Assembly (NCBI GenBank): GCA_963277665.1
Contig: OY728143.1
Location: 228,461,591-228,525,590 of the forward strand
Direction of reading: 5' to 3'
Length of the DNA: 64,000 nt
From: Viscum album
Taxonomy: Eukaryota; Streptophyta; Magnoliopsida; Santalales; Viscaceae
Shown here: piece by piece, positions 9,401-20,261 of the stretch
How the letters are laid out: each line of letters starts with the position of its first letter
Position numbering within the stretch: the stretch's first letter is position 1
Translations under genes and position numbers: made by a program
The notes under the pieces: generated by a model
What the model saw: the letters and a program-made list of their open reading frames with translations, nothing else
The model's database searches: none
Told to the model about the DNA's origin: nothing

Positions 9401-10650
9401 ACGCCTGTAAGGTAATGGAAGAGTTGTATGCCTTGCACCTGGATATGAGGATGGTTAGTGGTGAAGTTTTCATGTATCAGATGACTGTGTAATATTTTCT
9501 TTTTCGGCAAGTGGAGGAGTCTCAGTGGTGATACGCAGAGTGTGAAGTGATGCGTGACAGAGTTGACCAGGGCAATGCTCCGGAAGGGTGGACGGAGGAT
9601 GATCGGAACAGGATGCTTTTCCGAGGAAAGTTGTTTGTTCCAGAGGTGATGCTTGGCCAGGATCTTAGTGAGTTCCACAACTCACCCCTAGAAATGAACC
9701 TGGGTGTTTCCAAGATGTATTAGTGTCTGTAGAGACAGTTTTGGGGGCCTAGAGTAAAGCTAGAAGTGGCTGATTTTTTGGCCAAGTTCCTAGTGTGTCA
9801 GCAGGTGAAGGATGAACACCGTGTTCCAGGAGGAATGATGCAGTCTCTTGATGGCCTCGAGTGGAAGTGGGATGAAATCTAGATGGTTTTTGTCATAGGA
9901 CTTCCCAAGGTGCAAGGGGGATATGACACCATCTGGGTAGTAGTGGACCGGTTGATGAAATTGTCTCCCTTTCTGGCTATCAAGGAGTCGGGTGTAGTAG
10001 ATGATTTAGCACGAAGGTACATAGACGAGGTGGTGTGGTTGCCTGGATATCCGAGGTCCATAGTCTCAGATATGTATTCATGGTTTATCTCATGAGTCTA
10101 GAGAGGATTGCAGCACACTTTTGGCACCTAGCTACGTCCAAGCACTGCTTTCCATCCCCATACAGATGGACAGACAGAGCGCACCATCTAGACCTTGGAG
10201 GATATGCTACGGGCATGTGTTCTAGACTTAGGGGGATCATGGGTGCGACAATTCACTCTGATAGAGTTTTCCTACAATAATATCTATCACTCTACCATTG
10301 GTATGGATCTGTTCGAAGCCTTGTATGGGTGGCCATGCCGCTCACCCGTGTGCTGGACTGAAGTCGGAGAAGCGAGCATCTTTGGCCCGGAGGTGGTGCA
10401 GGGCATGACAAAGAAGGTTCAGCTCATGCGTGAAAGGATGAAGGCATCCCTGGACTAGAATAAGTCTTATGCCGATCATAGGAGGAGTACCTTGGAGTTC
10501 GAGGTTGGGAATCATGTGTTCTTGAAGGTTTCGCCTCGACGTGGGCAGTGAAGGTTTGGGAAGGTGTGTAAGATCTCCCCTCGATTCATCAGACCTTTTG
10601 AGGTGTTGGGATGAGTTGGTGAGGTGGAATATCATCTGGAGCTACCACCT
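9401..10650 (+). pseudogene. Integrase domain, catalytic residue lost
   Basis: The zinc-binding HHCC region is recognisable but damaged: EFHNSP keeps the first His, MNLGVSKMY has Asn where HPG is usual, and FLVCQQVK has lost the first Cys. In the catalytic core MVFVIGLP, the first acidic residue of DDE is Val (GTT at 9886-9888; relatives read MDF). SIVSDM keeps the second Asp, and PHTDGQTERT keeps the Glu. LYGWPCRSPVCW and a GPF-like module (PRFIRPFEVLG) follow. Several TAG/TGA stops are present, for example within MY*CL*RQFW. The domain inserts element DNA; this copy is inactive by several criteria. Confidence 0.9.
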
Positions 10651-10920
10651 CAGTTGGAGATGGTTCACAACGCCTTTCACGTATCCCAGCTTCATTGATA
10701 TCTACATGACGACACCCACATCATCGATTTTGGAGAGTTAGATGTGGAAGAGGATGCAACCTTCGTAGAACGACCAATCAAGACCGAAGATCTTAAGGAT
10801 AAAGTGCTTCATGGATGAACCATCCCATTTGTTCGTGTGTGGTGGAGGAATGGTGGCCTGGAAGAGAGCACTTGGGAGAGGGATGCCCAGTTATGCATTC
10901 AGTACCCAGAGCAATTTTGA
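10651..10920 (+). pseudogene. Integrase C-terminus with chromodomain-like tail
   Basis: The sequence reads VHNAFHVSQLH, then a linker with FVERPIKTEDLKDK, then IPFVRVWWRN and EESTWERDAQL, closing at QYPEQF and a TGA at 10918-10920. The pattern V.W.N....ATWE at the end of pol marks chromoviruses of the Tekay/Del type, where it targets heterochromatin. One internal stop (LHG*TIPF) is likely CGA to TGA. Confidence 0.82.
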
Positions 10921-11399
10921 CTTCCTTGTTGTTTTTTTCTGAGTTTTGTTTAGATGTTTCACCTTGTGCTTCAATATATTAAATATTTTGTATTCTTAAC
11001 CATAAGATTATTTGTTCCATGTTCCCTTCTGTCTGTATCCGGATGTGTGATGATGGGAAAACATGACTGCTAATCAGGTCACATTAATGCGTATGCGATT
11101 AAACTTATGCGGGCGAGTCAGTGCCACCCAAAGAGGATAATATCCTGACATGTTGGAAGGTAATCCCTGACTGAGGTATTGGGTAGTGTAAATCCTTCTT
11201 CTTGTTGTGAATGTTGTGGTTGATAACTCTTGGGCGGGTATTCATGGATGTAGGGGGAGGGATCTGTTCCAGCTTTCAAACAACTCAGGGGTTTTCCCCT
11301 AAGATATAGCTTAAGAGGGTGGTTGTTCAGGCCCCACCCTTCTCCTTTCTGGTTTGTTCCTATATTATCAGGGACGAGAATATTTTGAGAAGTATCTGA
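10921..11399 (+). other. 3' untranslated region of the nested element
   Basis: Non-coding interval between the gag-pol stop and the 3' LTR. No further ORF recognised; a clear polypurine tract is not visible before 11400. Confidence 0.6.
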
Positions 11400-11508
11400 T
11401 GTAATGTCCATAGGTTTTGGGGTCTATTACTTGGTGAAAATCTGATGTCGATGTATTCTGGGTGGTCTGGTAGGCCATCCTAGCTTCTCGGTGACTCTTA
11501 GAGGTAGC

Positions 11509-11828
11509 CTTGGCCTACCGCTATCCTCGGCCCACCAGTAGACTTAGCCTACCGGTGAACTTGGGGTACCGGTAGCTCTCAGCTACCGGTAGCTATCGGC
11601 CACCGATAGCGGTTTCCAACCGGTAGCTCTTGGGTACCGGTAGCTCCCGGCTACCGGTAGCTGTCCCCAACCGGTAGATCTCAGATACCGGTAGTTCTCA
11701 CCAATCGGGATCTCTCAGCTACCGGTAGCTCTCGGCTACCAGTAGCTCCTGGATACCAGTAGCTCTCAGCTACCCATAGCTGTCACCAACCGGTAGCTCT
11801 CAGCTCCCGGTAGCTCTCTCCTACCCCC
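11509..11828. repeat. Palindromic 17-bp minisatellite in the 3' LTR
   Basis: Same CGGTAGCTCTCGGCTAC / ACCAACCGGTAG units as at 3250-3532, with a different copy arrangement, so copy number has drifted since insertion. Confidence 0.85.
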
Positions 11829-13433
11829 ACGGGTTTTCCAGTAGCGCTTCCTTTTTGTGTGAATTGGGTTTTAAACCATGTTTTGACCCCTTTAATTCTG
11901 TTTTAATTCCAATTAATGCCCATTAATGTTGGTGAGGTACCCTGGTGTGTGTCAGTTTAATCCTCCCCGAAAGACGGCGACCCTTTAATGGCGTGTGGGG
12001 TGTCCCAGCTGTGTGGTCAACCCACGATCACGCTCCTTACGCGGTTTCGAGTTTTATCTCAGAATCTTAACCGTCTGAGGCGTGCTGTATCTCATCCCAT
12101 ATTGGCCTTTATTACCTAAAGGATTCTCCCTACATTTCTTTTTCTCGATCACCCTGTAGTCAAAGTACCCTTCCTCCGGACGAGTTGTAACCCGATGAGG
12201 TTTTCCTTGATCGTGTTTCGTGGAGCTCCTGCTACTCATGCGGGGACTTAATATCAATCTGTGATCAGTCAGGTAGGTGTTTCAACTTCATGTCTCTTTT
12301 CTGTGTATCATTCTTGGATGGTACGCTACTGCTTCTGTATAATTGTATGACCAAATATTAATGAAGGTATTAAACAGATTCTAAAGAATGAAGGGGAGGG
12401 GTGTGATCGAGGATGCTGCTCTGTTTTCTCCTCATTCATGATTAATAATTTCTGAATTGTGTGGGCTTATGCCTACTGAAAATCATGGTTGTTGGCAGTC
12501 ATTCTATGTGAACTAATAATCCCTTAACTCTTGTGATGTTTAAATGTATTGTATTTCGGCTGTGAACATTTTTATCTTTAAAGGAAATTGGTTAATTATG
12601 TATATTTGGTTAAATAAATTGAAAGCACCAGGATCAACTCCTTTTCAATGATAACCCCAGTTTGAGCCCACTGGAATTGAATCATGGATTATGTTAAATC
12701 TTTTAAATCTGAAAATACATGTTGAGTCTTCCTTGGGTTGGTAGTTTTGGTTTGGTTGTTTCCTCCACAGGCCGAGTACGGGTGACCTTATAGTTTTCTT
12801 GGATAGGGGCTTAGATTGCTGGGGTGATGTGGGTGAGGATGTGATCCTATATTTGTATCACAATTTTGTGTGGGATCCTCTTCTATTGTAAAACCTACTT
12901 ATTTATAGTTCTTGAAACTTGGGATTGTATCTCACTTTGACCTACTTTGGTTCTAATACTTAGAGGGGTCTCACTTGATGTGCTTTTACAAGAGATCCGG
13001 GTGTGAATGTTTAAATTGTTATTGGGTGTAATCTTTCCGTGGCTTGTGCTTATGCTTTCTAGTTTCCCAAGTAGGTTTATAAACTTATTTAAACATTATT
13101 ACTGAACATGAAAACAAGTATGGGACAAATGGGTATTTTGTTTGGTGTGAGTTGTGACTTGGGTATGGGTGATATCTCTTCCCTTATGAATGAATAGTAA
13201 GGATGGTGTTCTTTAGGCTGGCTGAAGAAAAACCCAGATTGGTTGAGTGATTGTTACCTATACATATAATTGTAGTTTTTTTGTTTCTTATTTGCTCCCC
13301 ACCCAAGTTGAGCACTTTCTGCCGAACACCCCCATTCCATGGGGGGGTCCCAACACTCATATGAGTGGCTGGTTATTAGCTCCTTTTTTGCTCCCTTTCT
13401 TGAATATCCCATAAATCTACGGGTAGGCTGTTA

Positions 13434-13672
13434 TGGCCTAAAGTCCATTATTAGCCCAAGAATCTTAAGGCAGGGTAGTGTGGTGGTTGGCCCAGGTGTG
13501 TGCGGGCAGGTGGTTTCCCAAGTATCTTCGGGATGAGTCCCAGGTGTCTTAGGGCGTGGCAGTAGTTCTTGTAGCCCAGGTGTCTGCGGGCGAGTTAGTG
13601 GTTATGGACCAAGTGTTTGCAGGAGGGATGTGTGGTTATGGCCCAGGTGTGTGCGGGTGGTGTATGGAAGTG
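13434..13672. repeat. Hairpin-forming minisatellite in the 3' LTR
   Basis: Counterpart of 5147-5375: GCCCAGGTGTGTGCGGGC, CCCAAGAATCTTAAGG and related blocks. Several arms have lost self-complementarity compared with the 5' copy. Confidence 0.72.
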
Positions 13673-15467
13673 AGACTGTGATGAGATTGGCAGGTTTGGT
13701 CTGATGTGTAGGATGTCTTCAATAACCAGTGGTAAAGTGGCATGGGGTACCCAAACATCGATGCACTATTACTATACTTTACTTGACTTGCGTTATTTGG
13801 GGGTGTGCCTTGGTGAGGCTCGTTTGGTTAGTTCCCTTATAGGGTGCTTGGTTATCTCTTTTCTCACAATGAATTAGTATGCCTCCCCACTTGTTCATGA
13901 GACTCTTTGGTTGTTCCCGTTTTTCTGGGTATCTTTTTACCTTTGGAGTTTTGTGACTTGTATCTTCTACCTTTGAACATGCATATGGGAATGGTTAATT
14001 TTCACCTGTATTTTCACTTTCTGTTTTGGTGTTGTGGGATTTATTATCTTATCTCCCAATATTATAAAAAGAAAAAAAGGGTAATTCCTTCCATTTAGTG
14101 TGTGATTCTATACCCTTGGTGCCGGTTGTCACTCCAGGACATATTGAAGGCGGGTTTCAGGGGTCATTATCTGTCCTTCAACTTAAAGAAGGAAGGGCCT
14201 GGCAATCTGTTGACCCTTCCCTCCAATTGGTGAAGGCAGGTCGTGAAACAAATTGATACATAATTCCTATATAAGTTCAATGTAATTTATTGGATTCATT
14301 TTATAATAATTTTAAATGTATAAAAAGTTTATTGAACTTTTCACCGTCTTTTACCCACCTCCTAGGAGAATTTGAAAATTTAAATAAAACACAATTTTAC
14401 CACTTCTGTGGGTGGAATTTCGAAAATCTGAGAGACATGGTTAATATCAAGCAGTAAAATGTTGTTCAATAAGATAAACATAATTTTTGGTGAATAGTAA
14501 CTTTTTTACTTCTATTTACCCAAGTTAAATGTAAATAAGGAAATTAAGGGTAAAAATGATATTATTATTACCCTAACACGTGTCCTAATTCTATTGGATA
14601 AATTTAATTCGACCAAAAAAACCTAAGGAAAAAAATATTACCCTTTAGGAACACTTGTATTTTATTAGGACATTTATTATTATTTTATTTAAAGAATAGT
14701 TAAAAGAGTTAAAATCAATGTTTAATAACTAAAACAATTTTAATATAGGGTTATACATAAGATAAATTCGACTATAAATATTCATTACAAAGATAAAAAA
14801 ATTTAATAAATAATGGTATTTTATTTATAATTTTTAGACATCAGTTAATTTAATTTATTTATGACATAATGATGATGTAGTAATTACCTTATTAATTAAA
14901 TATTAACATAATTGATGTTATAAATACCCAAATAAATGTAATTTGAGACTTTTTATAAATTAAAATAATTTTTAGCTTAATATTTCATGTTAGTATTGAT
15001 TTAATTAACATTTTTTTGAACTAATCATCCAGTTATGATTTTCACAAAAATCAATTGCCAAATAGTTACAAAATTGACATAAAATAGTTTTAAAAACAAA
15101 TATTATATCATTAATTATTATTATATTCCTAAAAATCTATGTTTTTTCCAAATGACTTAGATATGGATATATATATTAATAATGAACCACTTGGGGTTCG
15201 TTTGTCTTGTTATAGTATTTTTATTAACCCTATAGTGTAAGAAAACAAGAAGACACGGTAAAATTTAAATTATTTAACTTAGAGTTAAATCTAAATGATA
15301 AGGATAAAATAGTAACCCAAACATGTCTAAAACCTATTGTTTGAAAGGATTTCCACCCATCCCCAAATTAAATTCTAAATAAATAAATTTGGATCTATTA
15401 TAAACCGAATATGACTTTATTATAAGATAATAATTTAATTTTTTCCTAAGGTGCCCCTCTCCTCCCT

Positions 15468-15475
15468 TATAAAAG
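15468..15475 (+). promoter_or_regulatory. LTR TATA box
   Basis: TATAAAAG in CCCTTATAAAAGGGCAC, preceded and followed by C-rich tracts. The same element stands at 59457-59464 and, as TATAAAA, at 19914-19920. Confidence 0.75.
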
Positions 15476-15634
15476 GGCACCTCCTCCCTCTACTGTTTAC
15501 ACAATTTTGATCATTGATGCTCGGCCAACCTCTGACCATTTCACTTATAAACATCCCTAGATAAATTATAGATGTTCTGGTCTCCTGAAAAGACCAACTC
15601 GAGTGACTTAAGATGAAGCTTAAAAGAAGTGCGT

Positions 15635-15650
15635 CGAAGAAGAGGTAATC
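15635..15650 (+). promoter_or_regulatory. Conserved donor-like site GAAGAAGAG|GTAAT
   Basis: GT at 15645-15646, 177 nt from the TATA start. The identical core occurs at 20092 (178 nt) and, as GTAAA, at 59634 (177 nt). A purine-rich GAAGAAG just upstream resembles an exonic splicing enhancer. Confidence 0.5.
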
Positions 15651-15810
15651 TATTCTTCCAATTCATTCTAGTTTTCTTTCTTCTTCAACTTCTTCTTCTT
15701 TAGTTCTTTCATTATAAAGTAATAACATCAGTATCAATCATATAATGATATATTATTATAAATATTAAAGAACCCTATTTCACTTTCTATCTATCCTACA
15801 GAAAATGAAA

Positions 15811-16245
15811 TCATCGTGTGTGCGTACGTACGGAATACCATCTCCACGCCGTGGTGTAATCTGTTTTCCATCACCACCTCACTTGGATGGGTATAATGGT
15901 GTTAAGAACAACTATATATGGGGATTATAACATCATACTGATTCTGAAATATTATATCATACACTCCAATTCCATTCAATAATTATGGAAATGATATCAT
16001 CGCTCGTGTGTACGTACGGATTACCGTCTCCACGGCGCGATGAGATTTATTATCCTTGTTAACAATTAAAGAATAATTATAATGTATATATAATGAATAA
16101 TAATTAAATGTATGACATGATAATTCTACTAGAATTATGTATATATATATTTCATCTACTTACATCCATTCATGTCAATAAGGAATGGAAAACAACGTTC
16201 ATGCATATGTACGGCCTGTCGTCTCCATTAACGGTGTGTTTCATT
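15811..16245 (+). repeat. Tandem array of three GC-rich islands, ~190-bp period
   Basis: Islands at about 15811-15863, 15997-16050 and 16191-16245 share a GTGTGTACGTACGGATTACCGTCTCC-like pattern followed by an ACGG..CGATG-type tail. They are separated by very AT-rich DNA whose right ends (CATTCAATAATTATGGAA, CATTCATGTCAATAAGG) are also similar, so the unit is about 186-194 bp. Similar arrays sit at the same place in the other LTRs. Confidence 0.7.
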
Positions 16246-17860
16246 TCATTTATATATCTTTTATATATATATACTGAATATATATGATATATAAATCATG
16301 TTTTAAATTCTGGAAGTAAGTAAATCATGATATAAGTAATAATAATATCAAGAACAACAAGTCCAAACACGTATGATAAATAAAACAATTAACCCCAAAA
16401 CGCTCCTTTAACATGGAATTTACAAAAAAAAAACGTGTAATATAAAGTCATAAGTTAACCATATATGAAATCATAACAATAAATATGATTTTTTAATAAT
16501 TCAATGACATTATTTAAATCATTATATAGGAGTTTCGGATACGTACAAAGCATATTGGACCTAAGGTAAGGGATAACCTTTCCAATCTCATTTTTATCCT
16601 GGATTGTTTATTCGTATCTATTTACTAGGGTTATATTTATCATCCATGTCCCTGCATTCTAAAAATGGTTTCTTGTATGTATAATTTCATTTTTACCCAT
16701 TTTTTACTTTTACTAAATGGTATGTAAGGAATCATTTTTTATACATTACAAGGTGCCTTTTTGACTTTTTCAACAAAAGTACGAGGAGAATGTTTTTTTA
16801 ACATATAAGGCATGAAGGGATTTTTACGGTTTCATAAAAACTTATTTCGATGATGATTCCTCTACAAGATTTCATGAATATTTTTAACAAATCCTTTTAT
16901 TTAAAAATTTCATGGAATTTTGTGAAAAGAAAATTATTTTTAAAAAGAAAGTATATTTTCCTTAAGAATTCAATTCATGTGTTTTATCAAAACAATTTTC
17001 CATCCAAGAAGACATCATTTCATATGTTTATGTTTCAAGTATAATGTCTCTATGCATTACATGGTTTCACTTTTCTTATGATGAAATGATATATATTTGT
17101 TTTATATGGATTATGTTATGATGGAATGATGTTTATGAAACCCATTTTATTCTTTGGGTTATGAGGAATGTTTTATGATTATTTTGTGGAAAAAGTAAGA
17201 ATAATTTAATTATGAGATGGGTGGGACCTATATCTCCCTCAAATTAATTTGGTAAAGATTTATATCTCATGAGATAGACATGTCTGGAACATAATGTTAA
17301 TCCAGTTCAGTGATAGAGGACTGGAACGAGGAGTTAACTCAATTAAGAAAGGGTCTTTGTCCACTAAGATGGTCTTGACAACAATGACTTGGCTAATAAA
17401 GAAATCATAACAGGTGCTTAATGGTTGCCACAATTACAAGTTTTATTCTCATGATATTTTATCATGATTTATGTTCCATTATAATTTATTCCTTACTTAC
17501 TTCCATGTTTTATGTCATTGCTCATGATCTTGATGTTTAAAGATTATGTTCATGTTTTTAAATTCAAATGTATATGGTTTGTTTTATTTTATCCATGCAT
17601 AACCTTACTGAGAATTTGAGCTCACCATTTTTATGTCTTCTTTTCCCCCAGGATTAAAAGAAAGGTTTTATGTAAAGAAACAAAAAGGGGAATATTTTTA
17701 TGGGAGATGTTGAAAATCATTCACCATGATTAGAAGAATATGTTCCAGGTTTCAAAAGACACTAAACTATAATGATCCTTGAGTTATGGTTTTTGTTATG
17801 TATTAAGTATTCCTAAAAAGTAACATATTTTCCATGTACATCAAGCTTTGGGTCTCTACA

Positions 17861-18788
17861 ATCAAATGGGTGAGTGTATGGAGTAAATAATTCTAAATTT
17901 TAATCTTTCTGAAAATTTGGAATTATAAACCTAATAAAGTGTCTTGATTAAATCATAAAATGATTGATTTGTTGAAATGTTGATCGTAATGTAATGAATT
18001 GTTAGTGACAAATTTATATAATGATTGATGGAAATAAATATCTTCTTAGGGATATATTAATAGTTTGATTTAATATAGATTATTAAAAGGACAACCATCA
18101 TGATGGGTTAAAACATGTTTCATCCGTCAAAGTCGTGGGGCATAAACCCATAACTGAAGGATGATAACAGTTTAACTCTATCCATTATCCTACATGATAT
18201 CATGGTTAATAAAAAATCAATTAAATGACTTGAGAAATAAATATGAAAGATGAACTAATGGGGTTACAATTTATATTTAGATATTAATTAATTACATTGG
18301 GTAAATAGGGCTAACCATTTTGGATTTGTAAAATATTTAAGGAATGTTGAAATAATATTTCACTATTTTGTAGATATTTTGCTATATTTAAAGTTAATTT
18401 TAGTAATTCGTGGGTGAGAAATTCATTTTTTCATATTCATTTCTGGGAGTAAGCATGGAATTTTTATTTGATTAAAGAATATAAAACAAATTTAATTATA
18501 ATTCTGAAATAGATTGGTATCATGTAAAAACATTTACAAGAAATCATAGATAGTAAAATAATTCATCAACATTTAGAAAATGATATTGAAACAAAAAAAA
18601 ATTAACATTACATTCATATCAGATAAATTATTTGGACATTTAAATCATAAAATATATATTTCTTTTCGGCTGATAATTATTCATTGACCATTCACATTCC
18701 TCAGATCAATTACCTCAGTCACCCTATATAATAATTCATTCTTTTCTTCCATGTTCAAATATTCTTATTCCATGATTTTTATCTTACA
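17861..18788. other. AT-rich spacer between two LTR elements
   Basis: Apart from a SINE-like copy at 18070-18206, nothing recognisable. It could be the original insertion-site DNA. Confidence 0.45.
18070..18206 (-). mobile_element. tRNA-derived SINE-like repeat, copy 2
   Basis: On the minus strand it aligns with the copy at 1705-1837: head ATGTAGG, D-arm-like AATGGATAGAGTTAAAC, CCTTCAGTTATGGGTT (compare ACTTCGGTTGTGGGTT), T-arm position at 18135-18151 and a tail with GGTTGTCC. TGGATAGAGTT fits a tRNA A box better than copy 1 does, while its B box (GGTTTATGCCC) is more worn. The two copies together support one family of about 130 bp. Confidence 0.45.
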
Positions 18789-19913
18789 TGTAATCCCTTT
18801 AGTTTATTATTTCATATGTACTTTTTATATCCATTTCAAAATTATTAATAGGATGTTTTATTACATCTTCATATTAATTGGGTTCTCTATAAAATAATTC
18901 TCAACTATGTAATCCCTGATTACCAATATCATATTTATTTGGGAGGGGATTTATTTTAATGTAGGGAGTTTAAAACCCCTAATTTTATAAAATAATATCA
19001 TATTATTCTATAGAGTATTTGATGTGATAAATCCAGCTTAAATAACCCAAAAAATAGATATCAGTAAATTTAATCTCTTTGCTAGATTTTGGAGCACCCA
19101 ACATCATGTCAAAATTAACCCTTCTATTGTAAAATATTATAAAATCGTCTTTAAAATGGAAGGAATAAATATTAAAAAAATACTAAAATTATAGTTATTT
19201 AATGATATTAAATAAAATATAACTCATTTAATAGAAACATTAGAAATTTCATTTTTTTACATAACAATAAAAAAATTATCTTAGGGTATTTTTTTCTATT
19301 TTTCCGAAATTCTTCATTTTTTGATGAATGGGGGATATTAATATATTTTAATTATAAAAATCATTTAATTTTAAATGATTTATGAAGATAAATAATATAT
19401 TCAATTGGTTTTATAGTAAAATTAGTTACGTTATGTATCTATTAATCGAAACGTTTTCATTGGAATAAATTTAATAAATTATATTTTTTAGAATTTTTTT
19501 TATCTGTTACAAATGATCTTTATAAAACACTGCATTCTTGTTGCATACATCGCCTTCATTTAAATTTATAATTTATCTCTTAAATGAATTTAATTTGAAA
19601 TAAATAATTTCATATCTTTATATATTATAATTTCTAATTTCTAATATGTTTAACATATTTTTCTTAATTAATAGTGAAGAAAATATAAACTAATTGCCAT
19701 AGTTATGGAAAAATTGATTTTCCTAGAGTTTAAATTAAGAAGATATTGATTAAAAATGACATATCAACATTTATAAGGAACATTTTATATAAATTCTTCG
19801 ACATTTTATATTATATTATATATAATGTTCTATTTTGGTGTCTTATGGAATTATATAAATGTTGGTTTGATAGAATATTTTCAAAACATTGTAGGTGTTC
19901 CGCTCACCTCACT

Positions 19914-19920
19914 TATAAAA
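19914..19920 (+). promoter_or_regulatory. LTR TATA box
   Basis: TATAAAA in CTCACTTATAAAATTCC, at the position aligned with 15468 and 59457. Confidence 0.6.
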
Positions 19921-20082
19921 TTCCACCAATTTTACGATCAAAATTACACCATAAAACCATATTTAAATAAACATCATGTTCCCAAATCACGTACAAAACT
20001 CCATATCCTAGTAATATATGTCTTATTTTATTCATAAAGTTATCATGAAATTACTTTGGGTTCAATCATAAGTAAGTTATCT

Positions 20083-20098
20083 GAAGAAGAGGTAATGT
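20083..20098 (+). promoter_or_regulatory. Conserved donor-like site GAAGAAGAG|GTAATG
   Basis: GT at 20092-20093, 178 nt from the TATA box; it matches 15645 and 59634 even though the surrounding sequence has diverged. Confidence 0.48.
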
Positions 20099-20261
20099 TC
20101 TTCAATAAGCATTTTTGTTTTATTTTATCCCCACCAACTTATTCATTTTTTGAACCATGATGATATAATTACCATAGAATATTACATATAATTATATGTT
20201 TTATGTGAGGTCAATTTCTTTAAAAAACCACCACTTCCATAAAAATGATTATGAAATCATT

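Larger units (their letters stand above)
3138..14250 (+). mobile_element. Nested Tekay/Del-type chromovirus, decayed but full length
   Basis: An 11.1-kb Ty3/gypsy element inserted into the U3 of the surrounding LTR. LTRs at 3138-6088 and 11400-14250 both start TGTAATGTCC and are co-linear over their length. The homologous uninterrupted LTR at 58240 reads straight across the junction. The interior has a primer-binding site and one gag-pol frame in the order gag, protease, RT, RNase H, integrase, chromodomain-like tail. The flanks AAAAT (3133-3137) and AAATT around 14250 may be a worn target duplication. The element is much GC-richer than its surroundings. It is younger than the element it interrupts, yet its LTRs have clearly diverged and it is dead. 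Confidence 0.92.
11400..14250 (+). repeat. 3' LTR of the nested chromovirus
   Basis: Starts TGTAATGTCC and ends GTCGTGAAACA; co-linear with 3138-6088. It keeps the palindromic array (11509-11828), the hairpin array (13434-13672) and the donor-like AG|GTAGG (GT at 12273). Its TATA equivalent is TTTATTA at 12108. Divergence from the 5' LTR is obvious by eye, with substitutions and small indels throughout. Confidence 0.9.
1..17860 (+). mobile_element. LARD-like gag-only Ty3/gypsy element with ~4.2-kb LTRs, split by a nested element
   Basis: The window opens in the 3' end of a 5' LTR (1-294), followed by a tRNA-Met-type primer-binding site, a short interior (295-2524) and a 3' LTR starting TGTAACTCCCC at 2525 and ending TCTCTACA at 17860. 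Bases 1-294 match 17565-17860 almost throughout, which proves the LTR pair. The 3' LTR is interrupted at 3138-14250 by another element; joined, it is about 4.22 kb. The interior is only 2.2 kb and shows a gag remnant but no protease, RT or integrase. Very long LTRs with a pol-less interior define LARD-type elements, which depend on enzymes from a relative. The element at the right end of the window has related LTRs and keeps pol sequence. The left edge lies outside the window. Confidence 0.85.
14251..17860 (+). repeat. 3' LTR of the outer element, second part
   Basis: Continues the LTR broken at 3137. It aligns with 58250-61640 over long stretches, such as AATGAACCACTTGGGGTT (15183 and 59172) and CTTTTTCAACAAAAGTACG (16755). 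It holds the TATA box, a conserved donor-like site, a tandem array of GC-rich islands, and ends GGGTCTCTACA, identical to the end of the 5' LTR at 294. Confidence 0.88.

Noticed and set aside
15811..16245. CRISPR-like array
   Set aside because: Regular spacing of ~190 bp with divergent cores and similar AT-rich spacers inside a plant LTR; neither repeat identity nor unit size fits CRISPR.
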